Origin: Oenanthe sinensis
Taxonomy: Eukaryota > Streptophyta > Magnoliopsida > Apiales > Apiaceae
Reading direction: 5' to 3'
DNA length: 64,000 nt
Assembly (NCBI GenBank): GCA_028671895.1
Contig: CM053813.1
Location: 45,168,501-45,232,500 of the forward strand
Shown: in pieces, positions 58,201-64,000 of the stretch
Layout: each line of letters begins with the position of its first letter
Position numbering within the stretch: position 1 is the first letter of the stretch
Position numbers and translations under genes: made by a program
Notes under the pieces: model-generated
What the model was told of the DNA's origin: nothing
Databases searched by the model: none
What the model saw: the letters and a program-made list of their open reading frames with translations, nothing else

Positions 58201-61200
58201 AAAAAAAAAGATTCACCCAGTGAAATGATACATGTTTCAGTATGCACCACAGACAAACCACTGTTATATAAGTATATAACATACAATTAAGTACATCAAA
58301 TCTATCAGTAAATAATGGAAACCTTTCTAAGATGCGCATGCGTTCTGATATTGCACCAGCCACAAGAGGTCCACTCTGGCTTTGGCGACTTGTCCCAGTT
58401 AAAGCTTTAGTCTTGGCCTGTGCTGTGTTAATTTCTGATGCTGAAGGTAGTAGATCTGGTTTTGAACTGTTTTTCATTAGATCAGTCATCCTTGGATTGG
58501 CAAGCATCAGGGGCTCAGTCTCAAGATTTTTTCCTGTCTTGTTTAAGCTTGCAGCCATAGGTACCTCATTCCCAGACTCCTGTTCCCTGGTACAATAGTG
58601 AATAACAATTATGATAAATTAATTCAACATGGCAAAGCACAATATATATAGGAACGAACACAAATATAGACCAGTAATGGTTTTAATAGAGAACAACAAC
58701 GACCAGGGAACAAGTTTCTTCCAAATCAGATAATACAATTAGTTTCTCCTTCATTCCAAATAGATTACCAAAAATAGAGTAAAGAATGGCAGAAAATAGT
58801 TTATCAAAATATTTCATTATTTAAGGATGATAAAGCATTAGTTACATTAAAAAAGAGTGTATCTTATCATTTGAAATGGTCCCAACTGACCTCAAAATCA
58901 AATACACACACACAACAAAAGTAAAGACTACAGTTTCCAATATAAATATTCAGCAATAGTAAAAATTATCCATATACAAGTGAAAATAACACCTTTAATA
59001 GTTTAAATATCAGAGCAGGAGAAACCCTTCCAAAGAGGGTTTTAGTCGGGACAGATCGAGTTCTTCCTATCTTTGTCATTAGCAAGATTTTACTGGCTGT
59101 AAAAGACTACTTTCACATTGACTGTTGGAGATCGTAAGTATCAAAACTGTGGGGTGACAGAATATTTACCTGCAGATAATATTACTTGTGGAAATCGATT
59201 TCTTCAAACTAGAACTGGCACCTGCATCCTGCAAACGGCGAGCAGTTGTAGCAATATTAGCTTGACTTGAACAACTTCCATATATGTAATACTGCTGCAG
59301 TCCATATCAAGAAAAAAATACACAAAAAACCAACCTTTCTATGCATATAAGGATTCATGCTTTCATCTACTAACTTATTCTCTAGTGTTTCGTCATCATC
59401 TTGCACCTATCAATAATTTGCAGTGTTGGACATGAATCAGTTATGTGATGAGCTCTGTGGCCTACAGAAAAAAATGAAAGTATAGATACCAGTGATGCTT
59501 GCACTTTCAAGTCCTCAATATCAAAGTTCCATGCACTAACACCTCGATGGTACTCACTCTGACAAAAATGGGTAAAATGTTACTACAAAAAATAGAAGGC
59601 AGGAGTAGAAGGAAAAAAATAATCAGTGGGGAAAAGCAGCAGATAAAATGGCAAACTCAAATCAAAATTTATTCAAATAATAAACACTCAGTTTTGCTTA
59701 TTCCTGGTCATTTGCTTATTCCTGGTCATATGTTGCTGCACAACAATATTCAGGGCCCGAGTAATCAGATCGATTATTCGAAAGAGCAATCACTAATAAC
59801 TACCACTTTTAATATATGGTACTATGGTAAACAAAAGAACCAAGTAATTGCATGCATAAGGATTCTTCATTCAAACCAATTGAACAATGATCACTATTGG
59901 CTCAGTGAACAGTTGTGATTCTACCGCTATCCAAACAATGATAAATTTTGTTGTATATAGTCCTAAAATGATATTGCTATATTTTGCAGTTACCCAGAAA
60001 AAAAACAATTGGACAAGTGGGTCATAATTTTTAACGTGAACATTAAAACAAAGAATTTACAACAATCACAGACAAGAAAGCATGATGTTTAACCTAACTT
60101 CTAATGTGTCTACCTGTGAAATTGCTTCTTGCTCTGCAGAAGGCATTTTCTTAAGAGCTAATTGTGCAGCATCTTTTTGCTGCAGAATGAATAGAGGTTT
60201 AGTTTTGAGTTTTTTACGAAAAAATAAAAGAAACAAATAATGTCTATATATATGACAGCATGCCTGGAGGGATTTCACACGATTCCATAGCGGTGGCAAG
60301 TCAGCAAAAAGTTTCCTTATAGAAATTTCTGGAGGCTTTGCATGCTTGAAAAAAGAATGTTTCAGCAGTTTTTCAGCAGTTGGCCTTTTTGTTTGATCTT
60401 TCACCAAGCACATTGCGACCATTTCTTTGAAAGACTGTTGAAAACTGGAATTTTTGTAATTATCAATCTATTAAATGAAACATAACAATAAAGAAACACA
60501 CAGCTTCCTGAACGAGTTAAAAAACATATTTAATGTCTACTCCTGCAAAAATTGGGACATAAAACATATAAATGTGGCATCAACCAAGAGCCAAAACAAT
60601 CAGCACAGCTTCTTTAATGAGTTCAAAACATATTTAATGTTTACCCCTGCACAAATTAGGACATAAAACATATAAATGCGGCATAAACCAAGAGCCAGAA
60701 CAAACAGAGCACCTTAGAGAATCGTTTATCACGGTCATAGTCCAGTCCAGGTGGCGCATTTTGGATAGTCATTAGGAGAACCTGCAGAGGAGCAGAAGAG
60801 AGTACAGAGTTTTCAATACAGGAGCCAAAGTAATTGCCTGCCAGGCTTATACAGATGCTTCATTATGTTCATTCTGTCAACATAGTCATATACAATGTAC
60901 CTTCATAGGAGGATATTTTGAAAAAGGAGCATGACCATGTGCCAATTCCAATGCAGTAATTCCAAAAGACCAAATATCAGCTCTGTCAAACAACACAACA
61001 AAAACGTGACCAAATGAGAATTATCATTGTTATCCCATTACTGTGTTCATAGAGAAAAAGAGCAAACTTCGTACAAATATGATGTCTTGTCATTATTATA
61101 GATTTTTTAAGGAATAAATAATATTCATATAAAAATACTCTGGAGCGAGCTAGAGAATAAAAACAACTGCTTGAAAATGTTCAGATTAAGAAACAGAAGA

Positions 61201-63775
61201 ATAAATTTCAAATATCTGTATATAGATAACCAATCGATTTCCTAGATAAGATATTCAAAATATATGTACTAAAATTTAAAATTTCTAAACTCTGTGTGTG
61301 TGCACGTACAAGAGAGAAACATATAATGTAAGAAATAAAAATAATCAGAAAGGAATTGATTTTAAGAAAGTTAATTACTCTAACAGAGTTGTGAAATTAC
61401 TCCCACATTAATTATACTGTAAAACCTGAAAGGTGAAAGCTAGAGGCATTATGTCTTAAAAGTAATAGAGGACAGGGAAGGCATAAATCATGGACACGTG
61501 CGAGTGTGTGTGGGAAAAAGAAAAAAATATTCAACTTTATATAATTCTTTCAAAGTTGACCAGTAACTAAACATAATTGTTCATTTAATAAAACAACTGT
61601 ACGGATGTAATAATAATGCCTTTCCCCAATCTTAGCATCACTTAACAATTAATTTTCTTGGCAAAATAAATATAAATATATGTACGTAATCATAATGCTT
61701 TCTCCTCATTCCAATCCTTTTTTATAGGGCTTATATTCCAATATTGAAAAAACAACAAAATACAAATATGTGCGCTTGTGTGTTTTTGTGTACATTATTA
61801 CAGAAAATGCCAGCTGCTCAGTTACAAATGTTGCATGCCACGTACAATTCCATAGAACCCGTGTGGACTGATGAAACCTAGCTCAAGCTACCGTGATATA
61901 TATGCACACAAAAATATATATTTCCTATTACTTGCCACTTATTGGAATACAACCTTAAAGCTCCACAAGTATAACTAACAAAACTACATATAGAAGACAC
62001 TATATAAACCATTTAGTAATACCTTGAGAAATCTAATTCAAAATATTATAATCATTCAAATCACAAGCATGAGTAAATCATAGAAGTGATTTTAACTATT
62101 TCTTGTTATATTATAAGGATATTCTTTACTACAAGTACTTTTCACTTTCATATTGCCATATAGATACTGCTACTAAAGCCATCCACTCGCAGCTTTATGG
62201 CTAAGTCTGTCTTTGTATCAATGGAAAAGGTCCAAAAGAAATGGTAAAGTATGGAAGAAAAAATGTTGATAAAGATATAAAGTTCATATATATTAAAAAT
62301 ATAGTTGTGAAGAAACACTCACTTGAAATCGTACCCGCTCCCAGGTTGCAACACCTCTGGAGCCATCCTATAAAACAAAAGAACATAATCAAATCAATCT
62401 ACATTATATTTAGATGCTCAATGTTTAGTGGGGCTTCCATTTTGCTTCAATGCGCTCTTGCTCGATAAACTCAATTCAAAATACAGGACCCGTAAGTACA
62501 TTTTTTTTATTAGACACTTTCTTCCTTTCTCTGGTTCTTTTAGAATTGTTTATACAAATTTTTTATCTCATTGATTTTATTCGAAAGAGCTATAACGTAA
62601 TTTGCGCAGATTTTCGTGCTGAGAAAACATATTAGTTTCGAAATATATGCCTGAAAATGTTTTCTTCCCATTTTCAGAAAAATCTTCAGCTTATCTAATT
62701 TATGGAAATTTTTCTGCGCAGCCCTCCATATCATTAATTGTATACTATACTTCTTCAGCATCCAGACTTTTTGCCTTAATTGACACAGAACAATGAAATT
62801 TTTAAAGTAATCTAACAAAATGTATTGCATCCAAAGCTTTACTTTGCTAATGATTAAAAGAATATCTTGATTTTTATAGTTTTATGAAAGAGAAAACACT
62901 ACTCAAACATTGAATTTCTTTACAATTTTTACACAGTGTTTATTTTAATTTTAAAGGTCAATTAAGACGTTATAGACCTTTGACACTGACTTTCATATAT
63001 GTAGTTCTAGAGATTCTGTGATAAGAGGTACTTCCAAAATATTGTAGAATGTGAAAGTACACAATCTTATTAAGACGCCAATTTTAAACCCTCTTCCCAA
63101 AAAAATATTGGTTAGAAGTACTTTGAACTACATATATCAGATTTTCAATTATATTCTACTTCAGTCTACAGTTCTGTAGTTTTGTTTATTTTGCATTCAG
63201 CTGTTAATAGTTTCATACTCTTCTCTATGAAATTGAACTATAATGTGACAAGGAAAGTATCTCAGAAATCTTAGTTTTCCATTAACAACTCTTACCAGCA
63301 AGGAGTTCCCACAAATGTATTTCTTGACCGCTGTCTATCACCTTGGTCAAACATACAAGCAGAAACACCAAAATCTGCAAGCTTCACCTTCCCATGACTA
63401 TCTAGAAGCATATTACCAGCCTGCAACAGATAATTTAAATGCATTAACACAAAAATTAATGAAGGATAAGTGAATCATAAAAACTCTCTTATCATTGCAA
63501 TAAATATTAGATTCAACAACCTTAACGTCACGATGAATATGCCCATGGTGATGTAGGTAGACCAAGGCCTTGAGAGTTTCTTTTAAGAAAGAAGCAATGG
63601 CAGACTCTTCGAATCCATCTGGGTATGCTATCTTCATGAGATGAAGACAGGAACCTTCATCCATAAAAGGCATCACTACCCAAAGATTGCGGTCGACAAC
63701 AAATGAACAATGTGCCGTTATAACATTGGGATGATTAATCAGACTCATTGTTTGAGCTTCCCTGCGAATGTCATC
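55267..63775 (-). CDS. STE20/OSR1-type serine/threonine kinase with C-terminal coiled coil (5' end outside window)
   Basis: Twenty exons are visible in transcript order: 63521-63775, 63296-63420, 62323-62367, 60901-60982, 60713-60781, 60264-60434, 60114-60179, 59490-59558, 59335-59406, 59170-59228, 58323-58586, 57960-58096, 57717-57805, 57536-57595, 56984-57085, 56837-56888, 56361-56416, 55588-55649, 55429-55480 and 55267-55326. All phases agree, giving 648 residues plus stop. Kinase marks: HIHRDVKAGN (catalytic loop), LADFGVSA (DFG), NTFVGTPCWMAPEV (APE), then RPTAEKLLKHSFFK. The region after the kinase is Ser-rich (GSPIKKSASVGDW) and ends in a coiled coil (SERERLLLFKISELQTRM). The glycine-rich loop and VAIK lysine lie beyond 64000. 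The family includes BLUS1 and the Arabidopsis At4g10730/At4g24100 pair; the length fits that long pair rather than BLUS1. Confidence 0.93.
56494..56694. mobile_element. Stowaway-type MITE in a kinase intron
   Basis: The left end reads ACTCCCTCTGTTCTCAAAGA and the right end on the minus strand reads CTTCCCGCGTTCCGCATA, the standard CTCCCTC(C)GTTCC terminal inverted repeat. Both ends are next to TA (56492-56493 and 56695-56696), the expected target duplication. Its right-hand half is duplicated just downstream at about 56715-56803, with a second GGAACGCAGGAAGTA end. Confidence 0.75.
60180..60263 (-). other. Unusual 84-base GC-AG intron in the kinase gene
   Basis: Between KSLQ and QKDAAQLALKK the frame runs on without a stop through 84 bases (28 codons) that have no counterpart in the family. 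They begin GCATGC after CAG and end CTGCAG, so the borders are GC-AG instead of GT-AG. Removal restores the family sequence; retention would insert 28 hydrophobic-basic residues just after the kinase domain. Confidence 0.65.
60499..60708. repeat. 105-bp tandem duplication in a kinase intron
   Basis: Copies start at 60499 and 60604, both with CACAGCTT, then ACATATTTAATGT, GGACATAAAACATATAAATG and ACCAAGAGCCA. They differ at scattered bases only, so the duplication is moderately recent. The second copy ends five bases from the exon border at 60713. Confidence 0.85.
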
Positions 63776-64000
63776 CTGCAACAGAAAGAAATCTCAAATT
63801 TCAACACAAATGGCAAATATTTCATTGTACATAAAAAGAACTAGGGTGAGCACACAATAGGTAAAACCAGACAAAACAGCAATTAATAAATTTGACTGTT
63901 AGATTATAAAACCACATAGGAAATTCCACGAATAAAATTTTCACTGTTACTAAATCCCTTATAAGCCATAGTCCCATATCTCCCGGATTAAATCATCAAA
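63776..64000 (-). other. Kinase intron running off the window
   Basis: A clear acceptor (TTGCAG before GATGACATTCG) marks 63775 as an exon edge. The remaining bases to 64000 have no frame matching the expected upstream kinase segment, so they are intron and the first exon or exons lie outside. Confidence 0.7.

Noticed and set aside
59499..59918. 139-residue plus-strand frame inside the kinase gene
   Set aside because: It lies over an antisense exon and intron, with no domain and codon use like non-coding DNA.
1..64000. CRISPR arrays, operons, ribosome binding sites, rRNA and tRNA genes
   Set aside because: The window is plant nuclear DNA; no evenly spaced repeat-spacer array and no cloverleaf-type tRNA sequence was seen by eye. 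A tRNAscan run would settle the tRNA point.

Overview
This is a nuclear segment of a dicot plant genome. The evidence is many short, AT-rich introns with GT-AG borders, plant-only families (ALMT, early nodulin-like phytocyanin, DUF4220/DUF594, plastid-targeted proteins), a TIR-type NLR relic (TIR-NLRs are typical of eudicots) and several small DNA-transposon derivatives. I cannot name the species from the sequence alone. Exon models were built by hand from splice motifs, reading phase and family similarity.

Layout: (1) 1-330, 3' end of an ALMT gene (+). (2) 1267-1518, a small Gly/Cys-rich ORF (+). (3) 2730-6069, a complete PUX10-type UBX protein gene (+, 4 exons). (4) 7696-10204, a TIR-NB-LRR pseudogene (+) with four in-frame stops, a shortened P-loop and a truncated LRR end; a hAT-type MITE sits in its last intron, and a decayed partial copy of the PUX10 3' region follows it. 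(5) 13454-17793 and 18840-22122, two intact tandem oligopeptide transporter genes (+, 7 exons each). (6) 23077-25184, a frameshifted DUF4220/DUF594 pseudogene (+). (7) 25938-28658, an MA3-domain translation regulator (MRF type, -). (8) 29165-30459, a hAT-like non-autonomous element. (9) 31159-37321, the m6A methyltransferase catalytic subunit MTA (+, 7 exons). (10) 38060-38702, an early nodulin-like protein (-). (11) 41669-42349, an AIPP1/EDM3-like RRM protein (+). (12) 43372-45611, a plastid-type membrane protein of unknown function (-). (13) 46203-49868, MYG1 (+, 7 exons). (14) 50887-53083, a second plastid-type membrane protein of unknown function (-, 6 exons). (15) 55267 to the window end, a STE20/OSR1-type kinase (-, 20 exons visible, 5' end outside).

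The genes are unrelated in function and do not form a pathway. PUX10, an NLR, OPT, MTA and the STE20-like kinase occur in the order I recall for Arabidopsis At4g10790 to At4g10730, so the window looks like an ancient syntenic block enlarged by tandem duplication, pseudogenes and transposon insertions. I found no convincing new multi-gene system. The items most worth checking are the decayed NLR next to a partial PUX10 duplication, the OPT duplication, the one-directional frameshifts in the DUF4220 relic, an in-frame GC-AG intron in the kinase, and a strong G-quadruplex motif in the MTA coding strand.
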